NCBI GenBank assembly: GCA_002440625.1
Contig: DJUV01000183.1
Coordinates: 1 to 35,329 of the forward strand
DNA length: 35,329 bases
Direction: 5' to 3'
From: Rhodobacteraceae bacterium UBA6273
GTDB lineage: Bacteria > Pseudomonadota > Alphaproteobacteria > Rhodobacterales > Rhodobacteraceae
The position numbers were made by a program, and so were the translations under genes. Under the pieces are notes generated by a model. That model searched no databases. It saw nothing but the letters and a program-made list of their open reading frames with translations, and was not told where the DNA came from. Every line of letters starts with the position of its first letter. The stretch's first letter is position 1. Of the stretch, positions 15,852 through 22,975 are shown piece by piece.

Positions 15852-17481
15852 GGTTTCCTCCCACCCCGGAACGCATGTTGATGATCCGCACCGCCTCGGC
15901 CACCAGACGGCGGCTTTCCTGCGACGGCAGACCGTAGTCGGGCGACCCCATCGCATCCGTGCCGAAAGCGGGATCAAGCTCCTGTATCGTGACCAGAAGA
16001 TCCCGCGCCTCGCCGATATCGCCCCTGAGGGCAAGGCTCGCGAAAAGGTGGCGCATGACCGGCAGGAAATGCGGTCGGGCGCGCAGGATCTCGCGGCCCT
16101 TGCGCACGGCGGTGTCATGCTGGCCCGAAAGCGTCGCCGCGATCACAATCGACCCCTCGACATAATGCCGAAGCGGTCCGTTCTGCGCGAAGCTGGCGGC
16201 AAGATGCGCCTGCTTGGCGCCCTCGGCGATGTTGCCGGCGTAGATTTCCAGCGTGGCGCGCACGTCGCGGGCAAAGGGCGAATGCGGCGCGATTCTGAGG
16301 CTGGCGTCGGAAAGTTCCGCCGCGCATTCGAAATCCCTGAGCACGTAAGAGGCGTGATGCGCCGCCACCGAAAGCGCGGTCGGGTTCATCGGGTCCGTCT
16401 CAAGCGCGCGGGCGATGAGGGAACCGGCCTCGGCAAGCGTTGCCGCGCGGTCCTCGGTCAGCCGCTCGCCGTTCAGAAGCATCTTGCCGAAGCCGCGCCA
16501 GGCAAGGACCGATGCCGGGTTCTGTTCGCTTTCGAAGGATTCCAGCGCCGCGGTCGCGGCAAGCACATCGGTCCGCGTCATGCGGAACATGCGCGTCACC
16601 AGTTCGTAAAGCGGCGCCTCGTGCCAGGGGATCATGTCGAACCGGGCGAGCCGCGCCAGGGCGCGCTCGATCCCCGAGGTGGCATTGACGATGAACTCCG
16701 CCACGTCCTGCCGGTTGGGCGAGAAGGTGCGGTCGGCGCGTGTCGTCAGGCTCTGGCTGAAGAGGCATTGCCTTGTGGCATTGGTGAAGGCCGCGATGGC
16801 CACATCCATCATCGACCCCATCTGGGTGACGCGCACTTCCGACACGGCATCAAGATCGCTGCCGGCGAAACCGCCCTGGCGCAGGTCGGAAAAGTCCACG
16901 AAATCATTGGCGATGAAGGTGTTGCGGAGCGAGGTGGAGATCCAGTCCCCGACCACTGCGCCGCGGGTGTCGATGCCGCTCGACAGCGGCGGCAGAAGCC
17001 CAAGCCGCGGCCGCTGCCGCCGCGCCGGAGAAATCTGTGCTGCTTTCGATCCTGCCACAAGGCTCGTGACGGTGAAGGCCATCCGCTCCACCCGCAGCCA
17101 GTCCTCGAAGGCCTCGGTGCCGAAGCCGGCATCCTCGAAGAAGTCGACGCCGGCCGGGACAGAGACGCCCGTCTCATCGGTCACGCCCTCAAGCGACAGG
17201 ACGTTGCCGCAGGCGCTGATCGAGGCCCCGTGTTGCCCGATCATGTGCGAAAGCTGATGGCGAAGCTGGCGCAGGCTCGACGCCGGGTCCTTGCTCGTGT
17301 CCCAGAGAAGGTCGATGAGCTGCTCGCGCGAACGGCTCATGTTGGGCGAACGCGCCAGGATCGCGATCAGGCGCTTTGGATACTCGCCGGTGATCGGGAG
17401 TTGGATGCCACTGCGGGTCCGCAGCCTGAATGTTCCCGCAAGGGACAGGACAAGACTATCCTGTGGCTTCTCAGCCTCCAT
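15829..17481 (-). CDS. SARP-type transcriptional regulator with TPR-like C-terminal half
   Basis: 550 residues from the ATG at 17481, chosen for its GGGGAGG ribosome site and because the conserved domain starts about ten residues later; a further ATG at 17571 would add 30 residues. Residues about 10-85 are an OmpR-like winged helix of the SARP/BTAD type (LVLSLAGTFRLRTRSG, SREQLIDLLWDTSKDPASSL, RQLRHQLSHM), followed by a BTAD-like start ending in EAFEDWLRVERM. A middle part (RPRLGLLPPLSSG, VVGDWISTSLRNTF) recalls the TolB-like segment found in such regulators. The C-terminal half is helical repeats resembling TPRs (ALETDPMNPTALSVAAHHAS, AELSDASLRIAPHSP). It would bind DNA and sense a ligand or partner. 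First clear gene of the protease operon; a SARP-like direct repeat lies upstream at 18074. Confidence 0.85.
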   Translation of the reverse strand: MEAEKPQDSLVLSLAGTFRLRTRSGIQLPITGEYPKRLIAILARSPNMSRSREQLIDLLWDTSKDPASSLRQLRHQLSHMIGQHGASISACGNVLSLEGVTDETGVSVPAGVDFFEDAGFGTEAFEDWLRVERMAFTVTSLVAGSKAAQISPARRQRPRLGLLPPLSSGIDTRGAVVGDWISTSLRNTFIANDFVDFSDLRQGGFAGSDLDAVSEVRVTQMGSMMDVAIAAFTNATRQCLFSQSLTTRADRTFSPNRQDVAEFIVNATSGIERALARLARFDMIPWHEAPLYELVTRMFRMTRTDVLAATAALESFESEQNPASVLAWRGFGKMLLNGERLTEDRAATLAEAGSLIARALETDPMNPTALSVAAHHASYVLRDFECAAELSDASLRIAPHSPFARDVRATLEIYAGNIAEGAKQAHLAASFAQNGPLRHYVEGSIVIAATLSGQHDTAVRKGREILRARPHFLPVMRHLFASLALRGDIGEARDLLVTIQELDPAFGTDAMGSPDYGLPSQESRRLVAEAVRIINMRSGVGGNHGGQYRS

Positions 17482-17567
17482 TCGCCTCCCCAGGCTAGTG
17501 CCATTACCCGACGTGATCGCGCTCACCGGGCTGGCGAATGCCAATATATCTCCGAAGGGCGTGAGAG

Positions 17568-18029
17568 TCATGGACCTATTGCCCCCGGCAGAAGTTCACC
17601 CCGCCACGCCACATAGACACCTGCGAGCGTCCAGAGCGTCGTCACAGCGGAGGGCAAGAAGCAATCGGACAGCGGCGCGCCGAAGCTGGCCGAGACGCGC
17701 GGCGGTTCACGGCCCCAGCGCAGCCGCAGGTTGCCCGAGGCCGGCAAGAACCTTGACGATATCCGCACGTCCGGCGGCGCCTCGGCGAGGAACGCGAAAC
17801 GGGTTGCATCCGGTCGGCGCGGCGACGGGGCACCGAGGAGCGAGAATCTGGCCATCGGGGAAGTGTCACCCGTCAACAGCCCCGGATCGCAGTCCGAGAG
17901 CGAGATGATGTCATGGGGATATTCAAGCCGGGTGACGATCAGCGTTCTGGCCAGCCCGCGGCGCGGGCCGGCGCCTGTCGCGCGGCCGTACTGCCTTAGC
18001 CTGCACCTGATCGCAAACGTGAAGCTCAT
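17568..18029 (-). CDS. Possible first gene of the SARP operon, hypothetical
   Basis: A 153-residue open frame from the ATG at 18029, with high GC3 and no competing gene on either strand. Its stop overlaps the upstream alternative SARP start at 17571 (ATGA). The N-terminal 60 residues are Arg-rich and unconvincing; from the internal ATG at 17855 (MARFSLLGAPSPRRPDATRF) it reads more like a protein, ending in LPSAVTTLWTLAGVYVAWRG, a possible membrane-touching helix. Neither start has a strong ribosome site. I do not recognise it. The alternative is a long untranslated leader of the SARP gene. Conservation across relatives would settle which. Confidence 0.4.
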   Translation of the reverse strand: MSFTFAIRCRLRQYGRATGAGPRRGLARTLIVTRLEYPHDIISLSDCDPGLLTGDTSPMARFSLLGAPSPRRPDATRFAFLAEAPPDVRISSRFLPASGNLRLRWGREPPRVSASFGAPLSDCFLPSAVTTLWTLAGVYVAWRGELLPGAIGP

Positions 18030-18073
18030 CGGTCAGTCCACCACCTTCCGATTCATCCGTGACTGCACCATCG

Positions 18074-18108
18074 GGCGTTATCCAGGCGTTATGCGCCGTC
18101 ATAACGCC
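18074..18108. promoter_or_regulatory. Candidate SARP operator: 11-bp-period direct repeat plus inverted copy
   Basis: GGCGTTAT occurs at 18074-18081 and 18085-18092, 11 bp apart, and an inverted copy (CATAACGCC) lies at 18100-18108. The last two form a perfect 9-bp dyad with a 6-nt spacer (GGCGTTATG/CATAACGCC). SARP regulators characteristically bind heptamer direct repeats spaced by one helical turn. The site lies between the leftward SARP operon and the rightward oxoamine-synthase-like gene, so it could control both. Function is inferred. Confidence 0.5.
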
Positions 18109-18204
18109 CGCCTGCGGCGCCTGTGCGACACCGGGGTCAGCAACCGGGCGAATCGCCGCTCTGCCGTTCGCCCTGCGCGCCAAAATGGGGAAGGGAGCAA
18201 CGAC

Positions 18205-19509
18205 ATGTATGACGTAACCCGCACGATCGACGTACTCGACGGCGTGACTTCGGACTATCACGACGCCGGCAACCCCAATCTTCTTGACCGCTGGCAGCCG
18301 ATGCGCGACTGGCTGACCTTGCGGCTTTCGGCGGGGGTCGATCCCTCCTGCAAGGCGCTTGCGTCACGGGTCGGTCCGCGTGTCCGTGGTTTTGACCGCG
18401 CCGGCAATCGCTTCAGCGGCATTAACTTTGCCTCGCAGGACAGCCTCGGGCTGTCGTCGCATCCCCATGTCATTGCCGCCGCGACCGATGCCGCCCTCCA
18501 GTATGGCGTGCATTCCGCCGGTCCGGCGGCGCAAATGGGTCTGACCGGTCTGATGCTCGAGCTTGAAGCGCGGGTTGCCCGCTTCCTCGGCATGTTCGAC
18601 GCCACGGTGTTTCCGGCCGGCCTTCTCGCCCGGCAGGCGGTCATCCGCACACTGGTCCGGCCCGGCGACCATATCCTGATCGACTGCCACGCCGATGCCG
18701 GTCTAAGGGATGCCGCGGAAGGCGCAGCGGCGAAGGTTCACCGCTTTGTGCATGGCTCCACCGAAGCGGTCGAGCGCAGGCTCCTCCGTCTGAGGAAGAA
18801 CGAACCTCGGGCCGGGATCCTGATCGTGACCGAAGGCATCTTCGGCCTTGATGGCGACAGCCCCGACATCGCCGCCCTGCAGGCGCTCGCCTGGGAGTTC
18901 GGCGCCACGCTTCTTGTCGATGTTTCGCGCGACCTCGGCGCGCTCGGTCCCACTGGGCGCGGCGCGCTGGAACTGCAGAACATGCTCGGCAAGGTCGATG
19001 TCGTTGTCGGCAGCTTTTCCGCGACATTCGCCTCCAACGGCGGCTTCGTCGCCACCGATCACCCGGCGCTGAAACCCGCGCTGCGTCTGGCCTCTGGCGC
19101 GCAGGGTCTTACCTCGGCCCTGGCGCCGATGCAGGCCGCTGCCGCGATTGCGGCCTTCGACATCGTCGAATGCGGCGAAGGCGTCTACCGCCGCGAACGG
19201 CTGATGGCGAACGCGAACCGGCTCAGCGATGGGCTTTTGACCGTGGGGTTTGAGGTCCTTGGGCAGCCGGGCGCCCTGGTGCCGGTGCGGCTCGGCTCGA
19301 CCGCGCTTGCTCGCAGGATGACCACGGCTGTCCAGTCGGCGGGCGGGATCGTCAACCTGATCGAGGAGCCGCTGGTCGCGAAGAACGATTGCCGCTGGAA
19401 CCTGCAGATGACCGCCGACCATACCGACGCGCTCATCGACGAGTTCGTCTCCATCGCCGCCACCGCCCGCGCGACCTGGACCGCGCCAGGGCCAGCAGTG
19501 AACCTGTGA
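18205..19509 (+). CDS. Alpha-oxoamine-synthase-like protein lacking the PLP lysine (probable pseudoenzyme)
   Basis: 434 residues from the ATG at 18205 (AAGGGAG, 7 nt upstream). The overall pattern is that of alpha-oxoamine synthases (KBL, ALAS, BioF, serine palmitoyltransferase): FASQDSLGLSSHPHVIAAA near residue 75, YGVHSAGPAAQMG, then a VTEGIFGLDGDSPDI segment, D239 in LLVDVSRDLGALGPTGRG, and GSFSATFASNGGF near 273. In active enzymes the last motif reads G-T-x-S/G-K, the Lys forming the PLP Schiff base; here it is Ala273. The DEAHS motif has become DVSRD, with the His replaced by Arg242. The fold should persist but normal catalysis should not. Yeast and human serine palmitoyltransferase use such an inactive subunit (LCB1/SPTLC1) as partner. 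It is divergent from the SARP operon, with a shared candidate operator. Confidence 0.88.
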   Translation: MYDVTRTIDVLDGVTSDYHDAGNPNLLDRWQPMRDWLTLRLSAGVDPSCKALASRVGPRVRGFDRAGNRFSGINFASQDSLGLSSHPHVIAAATDAALQYGVHSAGPAAQMGLTGLMLELEARVARFLGMFDATVFPAGLLARQAVIRTLVRPGDHILIDCHADAGLRDAAEGAAAKVHRFVHGSTEAVERRLLRLRKNEPRAGILIVTEGIFGLDGDSPDIAALQALAWEFGATLLVDVSRDLGALGPTGRGALELQNMLGKVDVVVGSFSATFASNGGFVATDHPALKPALRLASGAQGLTSALAPMQAAAAIAAFDIVECGEGVYRRERLMANANRLSDGLLTVGFEVLGQPGALVPVRLGSTALARRMTTAVQSAGGIVNLIEEPLVAKNDCRWNLQMTADHTDALIDEFVSIAATARATWTAPGPAVNL

Positions 19510-19599
19510 CGGTTCGGCTGGCCGGCGCCGGCGTAAGAACCCGGGACGCAGATCGGCATCTCGCGGCGGCGCGCATTTCCGGGGCCGCCCGCCGGGCGA

Positions 19600-19960
19600 A
19601 GGAGAATGAGGTGGCTCGACGGCTGATGCCGGGGTACCGGGTATCGGGCTGCTGATCGCCACGGCCCTTGCGGATCGGGAGCGAGGGCATGACTGCCATT
19701 GGTCCGAAGGAATACCGAACGCGGTGGCCTGCCGGTCATGGCGGCGGTGTGGCAGCGGTGCGTGTCATAGGCGCCGTCCGCCGTCACTCTGCCGATCTCT
19801 TCGCCTTCGGAGATCTGGTCAAGCAACTCCGGCAGCACAAGGCTGTCACCATCGCTGCTGGCGGTAAATTCCACGGCGCGGATATCAGACGCGGCTGCAC
19901 CCGCCTGCGCAAGCGGTTTGTTGATCCGTCAGGGCATGTGACCGACTGCAAACATGTTTA
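19600..19960 (-). pseudogene. IS5-family transposase remnant
   Basis: Read leftward from about 19955, the translation gives DIRAVEFTASSDGD, then LPELLDQISEGEEIGRVTAD, then GAYDTHRCHTA. This matches the DDE catalytic core of IS5-like transposases seen widely in alphaproteobacteria. It then shifts frame: DRQATA appears in a second frame near 19730 and LPIRKGRGD in a third near 19680. Upstream, an in-frame stop lies shortly after MFAVGHMP. Both ends are missing, so it is a decayed fragment. Boundaries are approximate. Confidence 0.8.
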
Positions 19961-19972
19961 AGGCCTTTGTGT

Positions 19973-19988
19973 GCGGCGCTTGCGCCGC
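19973..19988. repeat. Short perfect palindrome between IS remnants
   Basis: GCGGCGC and GCGCCGC flank a TT, a 7-bp stem with 2-nt loop. It lies between the IS5-like and IS110-like fragments, possibly an old element end. Confidence 0.4.
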
Positions 19989-20141
19989 TGGCCGGCATGA
20001 TGACGCGGACGAACGCCATATCAAAACTACGAGATCGAAGCTCTCTGCCTGACGCTGGCTTGGTCCGCCCCGATCCGTCGATCTTTTGCCCAAAAGGATC
20101 AATGCGCCACTTGAGTCACCGACGCTCCTGACGGGATATGG

Positions 20142-21135
20142 TCAGCAGACTGCTCCCGCAGGATCTCTGTAAACACCCTTCCGTGTCACGATTACCTCGA
20201 TGATCCTGGCAATCTTGTGGGCCAAAGCGATTGTCGTCACCATCCGTGCCAGCCACGAGCCGGGCCTTCCGCCCGCCCGTCCTTTCCAATCTATGATCGA
20301 CATCGCAGCGCTGACCAGCAACCGGCCAAATATCTCGCTGCCGCATCTTCGAGGACTTCCCGAGGCGCCGTTTGCCGTCACTGGAATATTGCCGAGAGAC
20401 AAGCCCGAGCCAGGTCGAGAAGGCTCGGTCGCGCGCAAAGCCTTCCATTGCAGGGGCGACAGCTTCGACAGCCATGGCATACATCGGCCCGACACCGGGG
20501 ATGGTGCGCAGGCGTCGCCCTATGTCATGCTCGCGGGCATGCGCAGCATCTGTTGTTCCATGGCCTCGATTCCATCTGGGATCCTGTCCAGACATAAGGC
20601 ACCGGTCGTGCGCATCACATCGGGAAGCACTGACGTACTTTCGAAGGCCTTGATGAAGGGGGCAACGGATTGGCGTCCTCCTGATACGGTAAACCCATGC
20701 TCAGCAAGGTGAGCTCGAAGCGCGTTGACGAACTGGGTCGTCTGCACCGGCAGCAACTCGCGGGTCCGAAACAGCATGGCAAGGGCTTGCTGCTCTGGTG
20801 ACTTCACGGGAACGGCGCGCATCGACGGCCTCAGAGCAGCCTCAGTGATCGCCTCCGCATCGTTCGCGGTTTTTTTGGCGCTTCACGAAGGGCTTTACAT
20901 AAATCGGCGGGATCAGTCGGACATCGTGACCCGGAGCGCCCACCTCCTGCGCCCAGCAATACGATGTGGCGCAGGCCTCCATGGCTACGACGCACCGCGG
21001 AAGCGCGGAGATGAGCGCCAGAAAACGAGTGCGCGGAAGGCACTTTCGGACGATGGCTCGTCCCTCCGCATTCGCGGCGTACATCTGAAATACGTTCTCG
21101 GCCAGATCGACGCGGACTTTGGCAATCCCTTCCAT
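20142..21135 (-). pseudogene. IS110-family transposase, frameshifted
   Basis: Leftward from the ATG at 21135 (GAGGGG upstream), the N-terminal DEDD/RuvC-like domain is clear: VRVDLAENVFQMYAANAEGR, VVAMEACATSYCWAQE, VRLIPPIYVKPFVKRQKN. The frame breaks at about 20850; the middle region resumes with SPEQQALAMLFRTRELLPVQ and NALRAHLAEHGFT, and the C-terminal domain with LRTIPGVGPMYAMAVEAVAP, FARDRAFSTWLGL and KRRLGKSSKM. A further shift near 20340 leads to IALAHKIARIIEVIVTRKGV and a stop at 20142. IS110 transposases join this DEDD domain to a C-terminal serine domain. At least two frameshifts make it inactive. No terminal repeats could be set with confidence. Confidence 0.87.
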
Positions 21136-21141
21136 CGACAC

Positions 21142-21472
21142 CCCTCTTAAATTGCGATTTCGACATCACCAACTTGGCACAATGCGATGCCATCGGGCGG
21201 AGGTGTCCACGCCATCAGAACTTGATAGTGGCATCAGAGAACACCGCAGGGCGACCGGGGCTGCCGTCATGCGGTGCGAGCCAGCTCATCTCCTTTTCCA
21301 ACCAGATCAACAGCGACACGCGCTTGCGCAACGAAGCAGTGCTGCTGGACCGGCCCGTCGGGCAGTAGCGCGCGGGTGATGGCTTGCCCATGCGGCCTGT
21401 CTAACCGCAAGGATTCACGATGTGAATCGCCCTTGATCAGAGTTGTGCAACGACGCCCCCCATCAAGGTCTG
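21142..21472. other. Intergenic IS scar, no convincing gene
   Basis: 331 bp between the IS110-like pseudogene and the MTA phosphorylase gene. The part next to the transposase start (21142 to about 21240) would be the non-coding end of the IS110 element, where bridge RNAs are encoded in intact relatives. Beyond it, short frames look like further transposon debris but none is identifiable. A 17-bp palindrome lies at 21412. Confidence 0.5.
21412..21428. repeat. Perfect 7-bp inverted repeat
   Basis: GATTCAC at 21412-21418 and GTGAATC at 21422-21428 flank GAT. It lies at the edge of the IS scar, 45 bp after the end of the MTA phosphorylase gene. It may be an element end or target; no T-run marks it as a terminator. 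Confidence 0.45.
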
Positions 21473-22345
21473 CTAGGCGCGCAGCACCCGCCCCGCCACC
21501 GCTTCGAGCCTGGCCACCAGCGCGGGCGCACGCTTTTCCGGGGCAGTCATGATGGCGTAGTCCAGCGCCCGGTCGCAGCCGAAGGGGCAGGGTGTCGGGC
21601 GGTCGTTCAGGAGCAAAGGCAGCGCCGTGACGAGGGCCTTGGCGTTCGCGGAATTGGCGGTCAGCGTGCGGATCACGGACGCCACGTCCACCGCGTCGTG
21701 GTCGGGGTGCCAGCAGTCGTAGTCCGTCACCATGGCAACGGATGCATAGCAAAGCTCGGCCTCGCGGGCGAGCTTGGCTTCGGGCATGCCGGTCATGCCG
21801 ATGACATCGGCGCCCCACTGGTCGCGGTACATCCGGCTTTCGGCGAGGGTCGAGAACTGCGGGCCCTCCATGGCAAGGTAGGTTCCGCCCCGGTGGACGC
21901 GGACGCCTTCGGGGACGGCATCGGCGCATAGGGACGAGAGCCGCGCGCAAGTCGGGTGGGCGACGCTGACATGGGCGACGCAGCCGGTGCCGAAGAAGCT
22001 CTTCTCCCGCGCGAAGGTGCGGTCGATGTATTGATCGACCACGACGAAATCGCCGGGCGCCATCTCTTCCCGGAAGGAACCGCAGGCGGAGACGGCGATG
22101 ACATCGGTCACGCCGAGCCGTTTCAGCGCGTCGATATTGGCGCGGTAGGGGACGGCGGAGGGCGAATGGACGTGGCCGCGGCCATGGCGGGGCAGGAAGG
22201 CCATGTCCGCGCCGCCCAGCCGCCCGGTCAGGATCTGGTCCGACGGCGACCCCCACGGGGTTTCGACCGTCTGCCACTTAGCACTTTCAAGACCGTCGAT
22301 CTCATAGACGCCCGATCCGCCGATCACCCCGATCTTCGCTGCCAT
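21473..22345 (-). CDS. mtnP: S-methyl-5'-thioadenosine phosphorylase
   Basis: 290 residues from the ATG at 22345 (GGGGAA just upstream); the open frame continues far upstream but has no coding sense there. It cleaves methylthioadenosine with phosphate to adenine and methylthioribose-1-phosphate in the methionine salvage and polyamine pathways. Family signs are KIGVIGGSGVYEIDGL at the N-terminus (phosphate-binding glycines), LPRHGRGHVHSPSAVPYRAN, AVSACGSFREEMAPGDFVVVD, and the substrate-binding YLAMEGPQFSTLAESRMYR with GMTGMPEAKLAREAELCYA. The length is normal. It is transcribed away from the oxidoreductase pair on the other strand, with about 160 bp between them. Purine nucleoside phosphorylase is a close relative, but the Ser/Thr-rich pocket pattern favours MTA. 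Confidence 0.92.
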   Translation of the reverse strand: MAAKIGVIGGSGVYEIDGLESAKWQTVETPWGSPSDQILTGRLGGADMAFLPRHGRGHVHSPSAVPYRANIDALKRLGVTDVIAVSACGSFREEMAPGDFVVVDQYIDRTFAREKSFFGTGCVAHVSVAHPTCARLSSLCADAVPEGVRVHRGGTYLAMEGPQFSTLAESRMYRDQWGADVIGMTGMPEAKLAREAELCYASVAMVTDYDCWHPDHDAVDVASVIRTLTANSANAKALVTALPLLLNDRPTPCPFGCDRALDYAIMTAPEKRAPALVARLEAVAGRVLRA

Positions 22346-22507
22346 AAGTTCCCCATAAGCATGTCCCGGCCTCAGCCTATGCGGGGCGTCGCGCCGAGGG
22401 AAGCCCGGGTGGGCGGAATGGGGCGTGACGCGAAGAAAGCTGGCGGCGGCCCTTTCGCTCGCGCTGGTTAGCGCTATCTTTCCTCCGAGGTGCAACCGGA
22501 GGTCGCG

Positions 22508-22972
22508 ATGCAGTTCAAGGTGAATGGTACGGTCCATGAGGCTGATGTCGAAGAAGACATGCCGCTTCTCTGGGTGCTCAGGGATGTGATCGGCCTCAAG
22601 GGTACGAAATACGGCTGTGGGGTCGCGGCCTGTGGCGCTTGCACGGTGATGGTGAATGGCGAGGCTGTCAGGTCCTGCCAGACACTGGCGGGCGATCTTG
22701 CCGGGGCGGAGATCACCACAATCGAGGGGCTGGGGACGCCCGGGACGCTGCATGCCATTCAGGCGGCCTGGGTCGAGCATCAGGTCGCGCAATGCGGCTA
22801 CTGCCAGTCCGGCCAGATGATGCAGGCGGCCTCGCTTCTGGCGGTGACGCCGAAGCCCACCGATGCCGAGATCGACGAAGCCATGGAGGGCAACCTCTGC
22901 CGCTGCGGCACCTATCCCCGCATCCGCGCCGCGATCCATGCGGCGGCGGCCTCCATTCAGCAGGCGGGTTGA
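22508..22972 (+). CDS. [2Fe-2S] small subunit of a molybdenum hydroxylase, IorA-like
   Basis: 154 residues from the ATG at 22508, selected for CCGGAGG 5 nt upstream rather than the GTG at 22490. This electron-transfer subunit carries two [2Fe-2S] clusters. The plant-ferredoxin-like domain has C37, C42, C45 and C57 ([17 protein letters not shown]); the helical second domain has C96, C99, C131 and C133 ([23 protein letters not shown]). Together with the next gene it resembles isoquinoline 1-oxidoreductase and related membrane-linked aldehyde dehydrogenases, which lack the FAD subunit of xanthine dehydrogenase. Only 3 bp separate the two genes. The substrate cannot be read from sequence. Confidence 0.93.
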   Translation: MQFKVNGTVHEADVEEDMPLLWVLRDVIGLKGTKYGCGVAACGACTVMVNGEAVRSCQTLAGDLAGAEITTIEGLGTPGTLHAIQAAWVEHQVAQCGYCQSGQMMQAASLLAVTPKPTDAEIDEAMEGNLCRCGTYPRIRAAIHAAAASIQQAG

Positions 22973-22975
22973 GAC

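Noticed and set aside
15715..17616. 633-codon plus-strand frame
   Set aside because: Antisense to the SARP gene, which has recognisable domains; no domain in the plus product.
19510..21472. Intact mobile element or integration hotspot with attachment sites
   Set aside because: Both transposases are frameshifted and no paired terminal repeats or target duplications could be identified by eye.
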